A stretch of 64,000 bases of DNA from NCBI GenBank assembly GCA_963745915.1, contig CAVUZA010000002.1, positions 496,001 to 560,000 of the forward strand. Reading direction: 5' to 3'. Under the pieces are notes generated by a model that was not told the origin of the DNA, searched no databases, and saw only the letters and a program-made list of their open reading frames with translations. This stretch comes from VRUE01 sp963745915 (GTDB taxonomy: Bacteria; Actinomycetota; Thermoleophilia; Solirubrobacterales; 70-9). The position numbers and the translations under genes were made by a program. Position 1 is the first letter of the stretch; every line of letters starts with the position of its first letter. Below are positions 9,685-19,036 of this stretch, one piece after another.

Positions 9685-10680
9685 CCGCGCCGCCTCTCCA
9701 GCTCGGCTTTCAGCCGCCCCATCTGCAGGATCGCCCTGGTCCGGCCCCAGCCGGTCAGGTGCCCCTCGCCGCCGGCGCGGCGGAAGCGCTCGGTGCTGAG
9801 CGTCACCGCCAGCCGCGCCGGGTCGTCCCACCCCGCCCAGGGCAGCGACTCGAACTCGGCGCTGAGCAACAGTCCGGCGCGCCGCCCTGGCCGGCGGGGT
9901 GCCGCGGTCGAGCAGGGCGCCCCCTTCGCGCTCCGCCCACTCCAGGTATTCGCGCAGCAGGTCGACCTCCTCGCGGCTGCAGACCGGCCCGTGGCCGGGG
10001 ACGAAGGTCGTCGCGCCGAGGGCGGAGATGCGGTCCAGGGCGCCGAGCCAGCCGGACAGCGGCCCGGCCCAGGTGATCGGCGTGCAGCCGATGAAGAGGA
10101 CGTCGGCGGCGAAGCAGACGCCGACGTCGGGCAGCCAGGCGACCGCGTCGCCGCCGGTGTGGGCGGGGCCGACCTCGATCAGCTCGACCCTGCGCTCGCC
10201 GATCTCGAGCGTCAGCTCGCCCTCGAAGGTCTCGCCGGGAAGGGTGAGCTCGACCCCGTCCCAGTCGAAGGGCGCGGTCTCCCGCCCGAGCGGCCGGACC
10301 AGGCGGCCGAGGCGCTTGAGCCGGCGCAGCTCGGCGGGCGTGTCGAGCGTCATCAGCTCGCGCGCCTTCGCCGTGGAGACGATCCGCGCCCCGGCGAGCA
10401 GCTGGTTGCCCCAGACGTGGTCGCCGTCGGAGTGGGTGTTGAAGACGACTTCGGGCTCGGCCTCGACCAGCGAGCGCGCCTCGGCCAGCATCCGCCGGGT
10501 CAGCCGCAGGTCCCAGAGCGTGTCGACCAGCAGCGCCTGGCGGCCGGAGGCGACCAGCCCCGCGTTCGACTCGCCGAGCAGCCCGTTCGGCTGCAGCCAG
10601 GCCCAGGTCTCCTCCCCCACCCGCTCGAACCCGGCCCCGAACCGCGCCGGCTCCCCGTGCAGCGTCAACTCCTCACCCAT
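9681..10680 (-). CDS. MBL-fold metallo-hydrolase (frameshifted)
   Basis: A metallo-beta-lactamase-fold hydrolase of about 332 residues. The Zn ligands NTHSDGDHVWGN (HxHxDH-like), GPAHTGGDAVAWLP and the late FVPGHGPV are all visible. The frame breaks near 9886, where one extra G in a GGG run (AGGGCGG on the coding strand) shifts the reader out of the C-terminal region LLLSAEFESLPWAGWDDPARLAVTLSTERFRR...ELERRRG, which continues in the other frame to 9681. I chose the ATG at 10680 because GGGAGG lies nine bases upstream; an ATG at 10689 falls on that Shine-Dalgarno sequence. It heads an operon with the CMD and membrane-protein genes. Confidence 0.78.
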
Positions 10681-10738
10681 GCCCCGCATCCTCCCCCAAA
10701 GGTCCAATTCGCCGTCGCGAGGGGGGAGAGTTTTGCCG

Positions 10739-10780
10739 CTGTGGACCTTAGGTACCCCATGGGGTACTCAAAGTCCACAG
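10739..10780. promoter_or_regulatory. 42-base nested palindrome centred on the AbiEi-DUF559 start codon
   Basis: The outer arms CTGTGGAC (10739-10746) and GTCCACAG (10773-10780) enclose the perfect 16-base palindrome GTACCCCATGGGGTAC (10752-10767), separated by symmetric 5-base spacers. Its centre is the ATG at 10759. It could be an operator bound by the gene's own winged-helix product or an mRNA hairpin that hides the start. Confidence 0.5.
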
Positions 10781-11674
10781 CGCGGAGCGCAAGGGCGTGG
10801 GCGCTGGCCCGGGCGCAGCATGGGGTGCTGAGCCACGCCAACCTGCGACAGCTGGGCTTCAGCGCGCAGGCGATCAAGCGCCGGGTGGCGAGCGGGCGGC
10901 TGCACCGGATCTACCGCGGCGTCTACGCGGTGGGCTGGCCGCACCTGACCAGGGAGGGACGCTGGATGGCGGCCGTGCTCGCCTGCGGGGACGGAGCCGT
11001 CCTGAGTCATCGCAGCGCCGCGGCCCTGTGGGGGATCGGCGAGGAGCGCCGGGGCATCGTCGACGTCAGCGTGCGGGCGCGGAGCCGGCACCGGCACCGC
11101 GGCGTGCACGCCAGGAGCCGCCCTTCGCTCCCGGCCGGGGACGTCGTGCGGCAGCGGGGCATCCCGGTCACCAGCGTGGTCCGCACCCTGATCGACGTCG
11201 GTGCCGAGCTGGCGCCGCTGCGGCTCGAGCGCTGGGTCAACGAGGCCGACAAGCGCGACCTGGCCGACCCCGAGTCGCTCCGCGCGGCGCTCGACGAGTA
11301 CCGCGGCGAGCCGGGCGTCCGGGCGCTGCGGGCACTGCTCGACCGCGACACCTTCCTGCTCTCCGACTCGGAGCTGGAAGATCCGCTTCCGGCCGATCGC
11401 CAGGGCGGCGGGGATGCCGCCGCCGCTGACCAAGCAGTGGATCGACGGCTTCGAAGTCGACTTCTACTGGCCCGACCTCGACCTGGTGGTCGAGACCGAC
11501 GGGCTGCGCTACCACCGCACGCCCGCGGCGCAGGCGCGCGACCAGCGGCGCGACCAGGCCCACACCGCCGCCGGGCGCACGCGGCTGCGCTTCTCCCACC
11601 ACCAGGTCGCGCACGAGCGACGCCATGTGATCGCGGTGCTCGGGGCGACGGCGCGACGGCTCGAGCGGCGCTGA
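10759..11674 (+). CDS. AbiEi-type winged-helix protein with DUF559 nuclease-like domain (frameshifted)
   Basis: The N-terminal part ARAQHGVLSHANLRQLGFSAQAIKRRVASGRLHRIYRGVYAVG is the AbiEi antitoxin-type winged helix. The C-terminal part IDGFEVDFYWPDLDLVVETDGLRYHRTPAAQARDQRRDQ is a DUF559/Vsr-like restriction-endonuclease fold with its acidic residues present. This pairing is common in actinobacteria and of unknown role; some act as type IV antitoxin-like regulators. No AbiEii toxin gene is adjacent. One extra base near 11379 (after SDSELE) splits the frame; repaired, the protein has 304 residues. The ATG at 10759 lies at the centre of a long palindrome. Confidence 0.72.
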
Positions 11675-11818
11675 GCCTGGCCTCGGGGGGGCCTCACCGG
11701 TTCACACAAGCGATCCAAACTCGGCTACGCTGCCGGGATTCGGCCGATCGCGTCCACGCTCGCAACATCGCACCATCGCAATCGCGATCGCCTGCGTGCG
11801 CTCCTGATCCTCGCTGCC

Positions 11819-13646
11819 GTGGCCTCGGTGGCCGCGGCTCTATGTGCTTCGGCGAGTGCCCCCGCCGATCCTGCCGCCGTCCAGGCCGATGCGGTCTCGG
11901 CCGGCGGCGCTCACAGCTGCGCGATCCGCGCTGACGCGACCATAGCCTGCTGGGGCGACGACTCGGCAGGGCAGCTGGACGAAATTCCGAGCGGCGCCTT
12001 CCGCGCGATCTCGGCCGGAGGCACCCACAACTGCGCGATTCGCACCGACGGCACGCTCGCCTGCTGGGGCGACGACTCGGCCGGGCAGCTGGACGCGGTG
12101 CCGGCTGGCGAGTTCAAAGCGGTGAGCGCCGGCGGCGCCCACTCCTGCGCGATCCGCGCCGACGGAACGCTCGCCTGCTGGGGCGACGACTCGGCCGGGC
12201 AGCTGGACGGCGTCCCGGACGGCACCTTCCGCCAGGTCGCGGCGGGGGGCGCCCACAGCCTGCGCGATCCGCACCGACGGCACCCTCGCCTGCTGGGGCG
12301 ACGACTCCGCCGGGCAGGTCGACGGGGCGCCCAGCGAGGAGCCCGTCGTCGTCCCGTACCACCTGCACAAGCACCACAACGACCATCATCACCACCACTA
12401 CAAGGACGACCCGCCGGCGACCGAGGTAGCGACCTTCATCGCCGTCGCCGCCGGCGACCGCCACACCTGTGCCGTCGACGACGACGGTGAACTCGACTGC
12501 TGGGGCGACGACTCGGCCGGGCAGCTGGACGGCATCCCGGGCGGCGAGTTCGTCGCCGTCGCCGCTGGCGGCGCCCACAGCTGCGCGATCGGGGCCGACG
12601 GCGGCCTCGCCTGCTGGGGCGACGACTCGGCCGGGCAGCTGGACGCGGCGCCGGGCGGGCCGCTCGTCTCGGTCGCCGCCGGCGGCGAGCACAGCTGCGC
12701 GGTCTCGGCCGCGGGCCTGGCGAGCTGCTGGGGCGACAACTCGCTCTGGCAGTCCCAGCCGCAGATCGCCGGGCCAGAACCGCCGGCCGGGACGACCGGC
12801 ACCCCCTACTCGCACGGCTTCGCGACCACGCCCCAGGCCCCCGGCGCCGCCTTCGCCGTGGCCGGCGGCAAACTGCCGCCCGGCCTGAAACTGGCCGCCG
12901 ACGGCACCCTGGCCGGGACGCCGACCGCGGCTGGCACCTTCGCCTTCACCGTCGCCGCCGCCAACGGCGCCGTCCCCGACGCGACCCGCGCGACGAGCAT
13001 CACGATCGCCGAGCCGCCGCCGGCGCCGCCGGCGCAGACCGCCGCGGTCGAGACCGGCCTGCCCGACCCGATCGCCGGCGTCAACTTCAACCTCGAACCG
13101 ATCGACGGGGTGAGCAAGGTCAGGTGCGCCGACGAAGCCGGCTTCAGCGTGCTCACCGACCCCAAGCAGGTGCCGATCGACTGCCAGGTCGACGCCAACG
13201 CCGGCGTGGTGCGGATGACCACCGCCAACGGCCCCGGGGCCGGGACCCAGTCGGCCTACTTCTGGGGCGGGGCCTTCAACGTCGCGCAGAAGCCCGAGGA
13301 CGACTGGGTCACCCGGCTGCGCCTCGCCGGGCGGCTCAAATGCGAGAAGCGCAAGCGCGGCAAGGGCGAGGCCCGCGCCAGCCGGCGCAGCTTCAAGCGC
13401 GGCCGCGGCCGCCGGGGCCGCAAGCTCTGGGGCAGCGGCAAGGGTCGGTACACGACCAGCGGCAACTACGGCTCGGCGACCGTGCGCGGCACGATCTGGC
13501 TGGTCCGCGACCGCTGCGACGGCTCGACCCTGTTCAAGGTCCGCGAAGGCATCGTCACGATCGACGACTTCGTCAAGGGCAAGACGGTGACGATCGTGCC
13601 GGGCAAGCGGTACGTCGCCAAATCCGCGATCCCGCGCCTGCGCTGA
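11819..13646 (+). CDS. Secreted RCC1-repeat protein with His-rich linker (frameshifted)
   Basis: Six or seven RCC1/BNR-type repeats of the form AVSAGGAHSCAIRADGTLACWGDDSAGQLD are followed by a putative Ig-like GTPY...LPPGLKL..DGTLAGTPTAAGTFAFTV domain and an Arg/Lys-rich C-terminal domain ending in SAIPRLR. After repeat four there is a linker rich in His, Lys and Asp (about 12352-12417) that could bind metal. One extra C near 12258 (AGCCTGCG for AGCTGCG) shifts the frame; without it the protein is about 608 residues. The GTG at 11819 cuts into an obvious signal peptide (LRALLILAAVASVAAALCASASA), so the true start is probably upstream, perhaps CTG at 11792. Confidence 0.72.
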
Positions 13647-13650
13647 GCCG

Positions 13651-13995
13651 ATGCTGCGCCGGCACGCAGCCACGTTCGCCACCGGGCTCGCGGCCCTGGT
13701 GCTGCTCGCGGCGCTGACCGTCCCGGCCTCCGGCGCGGTGAAGCTGAAGATCCCCGACGCACGCAAGAAGGCCGCCGCCTTCGCCAAGCGCACCTGCGCC
13801 CACGACACCAGCTGCACCCGCAGCGGCGTGCTCAACTGCCGCCGCCACACCCTCCACGTCGGCTTCTGCCGCATCTTCCTGCGCCGCCACACGACGGTCC
13901 AGGGCCGCTACACCTGCGACCGGCTGATCCGACTCTCGATCGACCCCAAGACGCACCGGATCCCGGTCACCGGCCTCGGCCACTGGCACTGCTGA
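13651..13995 (+). CDS. Small secreted cysteine-containing protein
   Basis: A 114-residue protein with a strong signal peptide (LAALVLLAALTVPASGA) and a mature domain with six cysteines (TCAHDTSC, LNC, GFC, YTC, WHC). This suggests a disulfide-stabilised extracellular protein. It starts 5 bases after the RCC1 gene and ends with Cys as the last residue. I do not recognise the family. A weak 6-bp hairpin lies just downstream, before the convergent MFS gene. Confidence 0.65.
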   Translation: MLRRHAATFATGLAALVLLAALTVPASGAVKLKIPDARKKAAAFAKRTCAHDTSCTRSGVLNCRRHTLHVGFCRIFLRRHTTVQGRYTCDRLIRLSIDPKTHRIPVTGLGHWHC

Positions 13996-14042
13996 GCGCC
14001 TGGCGCGGCGCGCGCGCTCATAGGAGAACCTCCCCCCTGTTC

Positions 14043-15716
14043 TCACTCCTCCGCCGCGGCGGCGGGCTCGCGGCTCGCCCAGCGGTCGTCGACCACGGTG
14101 TGGGCGAGCTGGCGGCTGCGGCGGTGGCCGGTGACGGCGAGCAGGAACTGCTCGCGCTCGAGCACCAGCAGCCGGGTCGGCTCGGTGGTGCGCACGGTGG
14201 CGGTGCGCGGCACGTCGTGCAGGAGGGCGATCTCGCCGAACGATTCGCCCGGCCCCTCGTTGCGCCGGAAGTCGCCGTTTTCGAAGACCTCGACCGCGCC
14301 CTGCTCGATCACGTAGAAGCGGTCGCCGAGCTCGCCCTGGACGATCACGTCTTCGCCGGCGCCGAGCTCGAGCGGCGCCAGGTCGTGGCTGAGCCGCTCG
14401 ACCGTGGCCACCGGCAGCGGCGCGAAGATCGAGTTGCCGCGCAGCAGGCGGTAGGGCCCCTCGGCGACCGGGGCGCCGACCTCGAAGGCGCGCAGCCGGG
14501 TCCAGCAGACGAGGACGAAGACCGGCATCAGGGCGCCGAGCGCGATCAGGGCGCCGCGCGGGTGCAGCGCTTCGACCAGGACGATCGCTCCCAGCGAGCC
14601 GAGCGCCATCGCCGCCAGGCGGCCCGATTCGAGCGCGCTGACGACGCGCCCCATCGTCTCGTCGGAGCCGAGCCGGTGCAGCAGCGTCTTGGCCGCGACC
14701 TCGACGAAGGTGAAGCCGATCCCGATCCCGAACCAGGCCGCGTAGGAGGCGGCCGCCCCGGGCCAGAAGCCGGGCAGCATCGTCGCGGCGCCGAGCAGCA
14801 GGCTGCCGCCGGCGATCGCCACGACCAGCCGGCCGCGGTCGAGCAGCAGGGCGAGGCCGGCGCCGCCGACCAGGGCGCCGACCCCCCAGGCCGCGTTGAG
14901 GAAGCCGACCGCGCCCTCCTCCAGGTGGAGCAGCTCGAGCGCGAGGACGACGAGGATCACGTCGGCGAAGCCCTCGAAGAGGAGCAGCACGATCAGGGTC
15001 AGCGAGGAGAGGCGCAGCGCCGGGTGGAAGATCAGCGCCCGGGCGCCGCGAGTCGCCTCGCGGACGACGCCGGAGAGCTCCTCCTCGTCGCCGTATTCGG
15101 GGCGCTGGTCGGGCTCGACCCCGAGCAGGACGAGGACGACGAGGGCGGCGACCGCGGTGGCGACGGCGAACACGGTGGCGGGCGAGGTCGCGGTCAGCAG
15201 CAGGCCGGTGCTGACCGCGGCGACGACGAAGCCGAAGCTTTCCATCGCCGCGTGGTTGACGTTGCTGGCCGAGAGCTCCTGCGGGGTGCGGGCGAGGACC
15301 GGGAACATCGCCGCCTCGGCCGGCACGTAGGCGGCGGAGGCGACGGCGAAGAGGGCGGGGAAGGCGAAGACGACGCCGGTCGGCGCGTCGAGGGCGGCGG
15401 CGAGGGCGGCGCCGCCGAGGATCGCCGCCATCGCCAGCTCGGCGAGGATCAGGACCGTGCGCCGCGGCAGGCTGTCGGCGATCAGGCCGGCGACCGGCGA
15501 GGCGAGCGCCCCCGGCAGCAGGCGGACCAGGGCGACGAGGCCGACGCCAACCACGCCGTGCGCCTCGAACCCGTAGACGCCGAGGGCGATCGCGAAGCTC
15601 CAGGTGGCGAAGGAGAGCCCGATCCGGGCGAGGCCGAGCAGGCCGAGGTCGCGGTTCTCGAAATCGAGGATCAGCGCCCGGATGCTGAGCGCCAGCTGCT
15701 GTCCGACCCGGCCCAT
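14043..15716 (-). CDS. MFS transporter fused to a cyclic-nucleotide-binding domain
   Basis: About 12 hydrophobic helices of a major-facilitator permease (loop DSLPRRTVL after helix 2; LTLIVLLLFEGFADVILVVLAL in the second half) are followed by a ~140-residue cNMP-binding domain. The latter shows LELGAGEDVIVQGELGDRFYVIEQGAVEVF and the phosphate-binding cassette GESFGEIALLHDVPRTATVRT with its Glu and Arg. Transport gated by cAMP or cGMP is inferred. The gene is divergent from a CHASE2 adenylate cyclase only 49 bases away. I chose the ATG at 15716; a TTG at 15752 would add 12 residues. The substrate is unknown. Confidence 0.88.
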   Translation of the reverse strand: MGRVGQQLALSIRALILDFENRDLGLLGLARIGLSFATWSFAIALGVYGFEAHGVVGVGLVALVRLLPGALASPVAGLIADSLPRRTVLILAELAMAAILGGAALAAALDAPTGVVFAFPALFAVASAAYVPAEAAMFPVLARTPQELSASNVNHAAMESFGFVVAAVSTGLLLTATSPATVFAVATAVAALVVLVLLGVEPDQRPEYGDEEELSGVVREATRGARALIFHPALRLSSLTLIVLLLFEGFADVILVVLALELLHLEEGAVGFLNAAWGVGALVGGAGLALLLDRGRLVVAIAGGSLLLGAATMLPGFWPGAAASYAAWFGIGIGFTFVEVAAKTLLHRLGSDETMGRVVSALESGRLAAMALGSLGAIVLVEALHPRGALIALGALMPVFVLVCWTRLRAFEVGAPVAEGPYRLLRGNSIFAPLPVATVERLSHDLAPLELGAGEDVIVQGELGDRFYVIEQGAVEVFENGDFRRNEGPGESFGEIALLHDVPRTATVRTTEPTRLLVLEREQFLLAVTGHRRSRQLAHTVVDDRWASREPAAAAEE

Positions 15717-15765
15717 GCCGCCGCAAGATAGTCGCTCGTTGCGAATCCGCAAGGCAGCGGCTAAG

Positions 15766-17580
15766 GTGCCCGATCCTTTCCCGGACCGGCCAGCTGGGGT
15801 TGAGTTGAGCGCGCCGCGCTCGCTGCGGCGGCGGCGCGAAGTGGCGATGCTGATCGTCGCCGTCGGGGCGGCCGGGCTGGCGATCGTGGTCTACGCGACG
15901 AGCCTGATGCGGGGGCTCGAGCAGGACGCCGTCGACGCCCGCTTCTCACTGCGCGGCACCCAGGAGCGCCCCGAGGACATCGTCTTCGTCGCCGTCGACG
16001 ACCGCACCTTCTCCGACCTCGGCGTGCAGTGGCCCTTCCCCCGCTCGCTGCACGGCCGGGTGATCGACAACCTGCACGCCGCCGGGGCGAAGGCGATCGC
16101 GGTCGACATCCAGTTCACCGAGCCGACCGCGCCGCGCCAGGACAACGCCCTGGTCGAAGCGGTGGCCGCGGCCGGCGGCGTCGTCCTCTCCACCACCGAG
16201 GTCAACCGCCGTGGCGAAAGCCGCGTCTTCGGCGGCGAAGCGGTGCTGCGCGAAATCGGCGCCCGGGCCGGCAACACGGTGATCCAGCCCGACCCGGGCG
16301 GCGCGGTGCGCAAGATGCACTACGAGTTCGACGGCCTGCCCAGCTTCGCGATCGTCACCGCCGAAGCGGCGAGCGGCGAGCGGATCGAGCCCGGCGAGAT
16401 GGAAGGCGACGGCGAGGCCTGGATCGACTACCGCGGCCCGCCCGGCACCTTCCGCCGGATCCCCTACTCGCGCGTCCTGCGCGGCCAGGTGCCCGACTCG
16501 GCCCTGCGCGGCAAGACAGTGATCGTCGGCGCCTCCGCCCCCTCGCTGCAGGATCTGCACGCGACCTCGACCACCGGCGACGAGCTGATGGCCGGCCCCG
16601 AAATCCAGGCCAACGCGGTCTGGACCGCCGAGCACGGCTTCCCGCTGCGCTCCTCCGGCCTGCTGCTCGACCTGCTGCTGATCCTGCTGATGGCGGCGGC
16701 GCCGGCGGCCGCGACGCTGCGGCTGAAGCCGCCGCCGGCGCTGGCGGTGGCGCTCGGGCTCGGCGCCCTCTACGCGCTCGCCGCCCAGCTCGCCTTCGGC
16801 GCCGGCACCGTGCTGCCGGTCGTCTACCCGCTCTTCGCCCTCGCCCTCTCGGCGCTCGGGGCGCTGGCGGTCAACTACGTGCTCAACGCCTTCGAGCGCC
16901 AGCGCGTGCACGACACCTTCTCGCGCTTCGTGCCGCCGGCGGTGGTCAACGACGTCCTCGCCCGCACCGACGAGGACCTGCGCCTGGGCGGCGTGCGGCG
17001 CGAGGGCACGGTCCTCTTCTGCGACCTGCGCGGCTTCACCAGCTTCTCCGAGGAACTGCCGCCCGACGCGGTGATCGAGGTGCTCAACCACTACCTGGAG
17101 GAGATGAGCGACGCGATCATGGACCAGGACGGCACCCTGGTCGCCTACATGGGCGACGGGATCATGGCGATCTTCGGCGCCCCGCTCGAACAGGTCGACC
17201 ACGCCGACCGGGCGCTGGCGGCGGCGCGCGAGATGCTCGCCGTGCGCCTGCCGCGCTTCAACGCCTGGATGGAGGAGGCCGGGATGGGGCGCGGCTTCGC
17301 GATGGGGATCGGGCTCAACAGCGGCACCGTGATGTCGGGCCAGGTCGGCTCCAAGCGACGGATCGAGTACACCGCGATCGGCGACACGACCAACACCGCG
17401 GCGCGCCTGGAGGGAATGACCAAAGGCTCCGGCCACCAGCTCTTCATCGCCGACTCGACCCGCGCCGCGCTGACCCGCGGCGAGCAGGGCCTGGAACTGG
17501 TCGGCGAGCGCGAGGTGCGCGGCCGCACCCACGCGATCACGATCTGGACCCTGGCCGACGAACAGCCCGAGTCGGACTGA
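15766..17580 (+). CDS. CHASE2-domain adenylate/guanylate cyclase
   Basis: An N-terminal helix is followed by an extracellular CHASE2 sensor (RGTQERPEDIVFVAVDDRTFSDLGVQWPFPRSLHGRVIDNL is its usual opening). Three more transmembrane helices follow (about residues 300-370), then a class III cyclase domain. The metal-binding aspartates are in VLFCDLRGFTSFSE and AYMGDGIMAIFGAP. The substrate and transition-state residues lie in GSKRRIEYTAIGDTTNTAARLE, where the Lys and Asp favour ATP. All catalytic residues are present, so it should make cAMP. The start is GTG 15766 (TTG 15805 is an alternative). Confidence 0.9.
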   Translation: MPDPFPDRPAGVELSAPRSLRRRREVAMLIVAVGAAGLAIVVYATSLMRGLEQDAVDARFSLRGTQERPEDIVFVAVDDRTFSDLGVQWPFPRSLHGRVIDNLHAAGAKAIAVDIQFTEPTAPRQDNALVEAVAAAGGVVLSTTEVNRRGESRVFGGEAVLREIGARAGNTVIQPDPGGAVRKMHYEFDGLPSFAIVTAEAASGERIEPGEMEGDGEAWIDYRGPPGTFRRIPYSRVLRGQVPDSALRGKTVIVGASAPSLQDLHATSTTGDELMAGPEIQANAVWTAEHGFPLRSSGLLLDLLLILLMAAAPAAATLRLKPPPALAVALGLGALYALAAQLAFGAGTVLPVVYPLFALALSALGALAVNYVLNAFERQRVHDTFSRFVPPAVVNDVLARTDEDLRLGGVRREGTVLFCDLRGFTSFSEELPPDAVIEVLNHYLEEMSDAIMDQDGTLVAYMGDGIMAIFGAPLEQVDHADRALAAAREMLAVRLPRFNAWMEEAGMGRGFAMGIGLNSGTVMSGQVGSKRRIEYTAIGDTTNTAARLEGMTKGSGHQLFIADSTRAALTRGEQGLELVGEREVRGRTHAITIWTLADEQPESD

Positions 17581-17627
17581 GCGCCTTGCCGGGTGGCACC
17601 GGCGGGTCCCAGGAGTACCCTAGGAAC

Positions 17628-17822
17628 GTGCTCCATGATCGCGACACCCTGAGAGTCCTCGCCGCTGCGCGTCGCAATCGGCTGCAGGGCGACGGACGTC
17701 CTCGCCTCGACCTGACCGAGGAGGAGATCGCGCGCTCCACCGAGACCGCCATGCGACTTGCAGACGCATCCAAGTCGCAGGCAGAAGCGCGAATCGGCAC
17801 AGACCCGCCGCTGCCCGCGTAG
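17628..17822 (+). CDS. Small protein upstream of a Fic gene, possible antitoxin
   Basis: A 64-residue charged, helical protein (LDLTEEEIARSTETAMRLADASKSQAEARI). It starts at GTG 17628, preceded by AGGAG and TAGGA. It lies 22 bases before the Fic gene on the same strand, the position where class I Fic toxins carry a small helical antitoxin. I do not see a convincing (S/T)xxxE(G/N) inhibitory motif, so the antitoxin role is only a suggestion from context. Confidence 0.5.
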   Translation: MLHDRDTLRVLAAARRNRLQGDGRPRLDLTEEEIARSTETAMRLADASKSQAEARIGTDPPLPA

Positions 17823-17844
17823 GACACGACGGGACGAGCGCAGC

Positions 17845-18435
17845 GTGCCAGGCGCGTTCGACGCATCGGCAGAGCTCGACCACGATCCGCTCCGCACTGC
17901 GGAGGAGATCCTGCACAGCGGGAACAGCCTCCTGCGCTGGCTGGAACAGGCGGTCGCCTCGGACCCGCCGCCGGTCCGCCCCGAGCTCGTCCAGGAGATC
18001 CACTTCCGCTGGTTTGAGACCACGTTCCCAGCCGATGCCGGCCGGCTGCGAACAGAGATGGTCCTGAACCGCAAAGGAACGGCAGTCGAGGTCGAGGCCA
18101 TCCTTCCCGCGATCCAGAACGCCTGCGAGAACTGGAGCTGGCGTCGCCAGCACTGCAAGCCAACCGACGATCTCGAGTTCGTCGAGTTCGTCGTCGCCGA
18201 AGCGAACACCCTGACCGTCCGGGTGTACGACGTGCACCCCTTCGTCGACGGAAACACCCGAGCGACCTGGCATCTCCGCAACTACCTCCTGATGCTCGAC
18301 GGCCTGCGACCGCTCATAGACCTGGTGGACCTGGACGACTACGAACGCGCCTGGTGGAGCGCCACCCCCGAGGATCACGATGAGCTCGACGCGACCGTCC
18401 TGCGCGAGCTCGCCAGGCAGCAACCGCGCGCATAG
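17845..18435 (+). CDS. Fic/DOC family protein
   Basis: About 196 residues. The Fic active-site loop reads VYDVHPFVDGNTRATWHLRNYLL, matching HxFx(D/E)GN(G/K)R except that the glycine after GN is Thr. The catalytic His and the anion-binding GN.R are present. Fic enzymes transfer AMP or other nucleotide groups to Ser, Thr or Tyr of target proteins, and stand-alone ones often work as toxins. The GTG start at 17845 follows GGGACGAG; an upstream ATG at 17758 would overlap the small gene before it. Whether the Gly-to-Thr change reduces activity is open. Confidence 0.75.
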   Translation: MPGAFDASAELDHDPLRTAEEILHSGNSLLRWLEQAVASDPPPVRPELVQEIHFRWFETTFPADAGRLRTEMVLNRKGTAVEVEAILPAIQNACENWSWRRQHCKPTDDLEFVEFVVAEANTLTVRVYDVHPFVDGNTRATWHLRNYLLMLDGLRPLIDLVDLDDYERAWWSATPEDHDELDATVLRELARQQPRA

Positions 18436-18462
18436 CGTCGGTCCGGGCGCAGATTCCCGCCG

Positions 18463-18855
18463 CTACGCGACGGCGAGGAAAGCTGTGGCGAAGAGGGTGA
18501 TTACGTGGAAGGACTGGTCGACGGCTACGCGGAGGCCGGGGGAGTTGGTGGAGAGGCCCTTGACCCGGGCCATGTAGGCGTCGAGCAGGCGGCCGTCGTC
18601 CTGGAGGTAGTGGGGGAGGAAGACGACGACGGCGATCGCGACGGCGCGCAGGGCGTCGGTCTCGATCCCGATCCAGACCAGGGCCGGCAGGAAGGAGAGC
18701 GTGTAGACGAGGACGTGGCTGAGCAGCGCCCGGCGGCGCACCGGGTCGCGGCCGAGGCCGCCGTACTTGTGGGCGGCCTGCCAGTCGGTCTGCAGCAGGA
18801 AGTCCCCCAGCAGGTGGCAGACGACCAGCACGGAGAAGGCTTCGACCCAGTTCAA
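18463..18855 (-). CDS. DUF3307 family membrane protein
   Basis: A 130-residue protein with four hydrophobic helices. It begins with the family's typical CHLLGDFLLQTDWQA motif and continues with LLSHVLVYTLSFLPAL and VDQSFHVITLFATAFLA. The conserved His and Asp in the first helix and the later DQSFH are characteristic of DUF3307. The function of the family is unknown. It is convergent with the Fic gene (27-base gap). Confidence 0.82.
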   Translation of the reverse strand: MNWVEAFSVLVVCHLLGDFLLQTDWQAAHKYGGLGRDPVRRRALLSHVLVYTLSFLPALVWIGIETDALRAVAIAVVVFLPHYLQDDGRLLDAYMARVKGLSTNSPGLRVAVDQSFHVITLFATAFLAVA

Positions 18856-18941
18856 AGCAGTGGCAGGCTAAGCGACGCGGCGGCGATCTGCGGAAAACAT
18901 GCAGCCTCGGCGCGGATTTCTGCTGACGCGGCGACGGCAAC

Positions 18942-18963
18942 CGTGACATAGATTGATGTCACG
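18942..18963. promoter_or_regulatory. 7-bp inverted repeat upstream of a phasin-like gene
   Basis: CGTGACA (18942-18948) and TGTCACG (18957-18963) form a perfect palindrome with an 8-base spacer. It lies in the divergent region between the DUF3307 and phasin-like genes. It has operator geometry, but I cannot assign a regulator. Confidence 0.35.
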
Positions 18964-19036
18964 AATTCTCAAACGTCGGCTGGCGACAGCCCGGCGGGCA
19001 TCCTCCCGGATGCCAGACGCGAGAGGAGGCAGGAAG

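Noticed and set aside
9262..11934. An 890-codon plus-strand open frame
   Set aside because: Most of it is the shadow of the CMD and MBL genes; only the AbiEi part from 10759 is coding.
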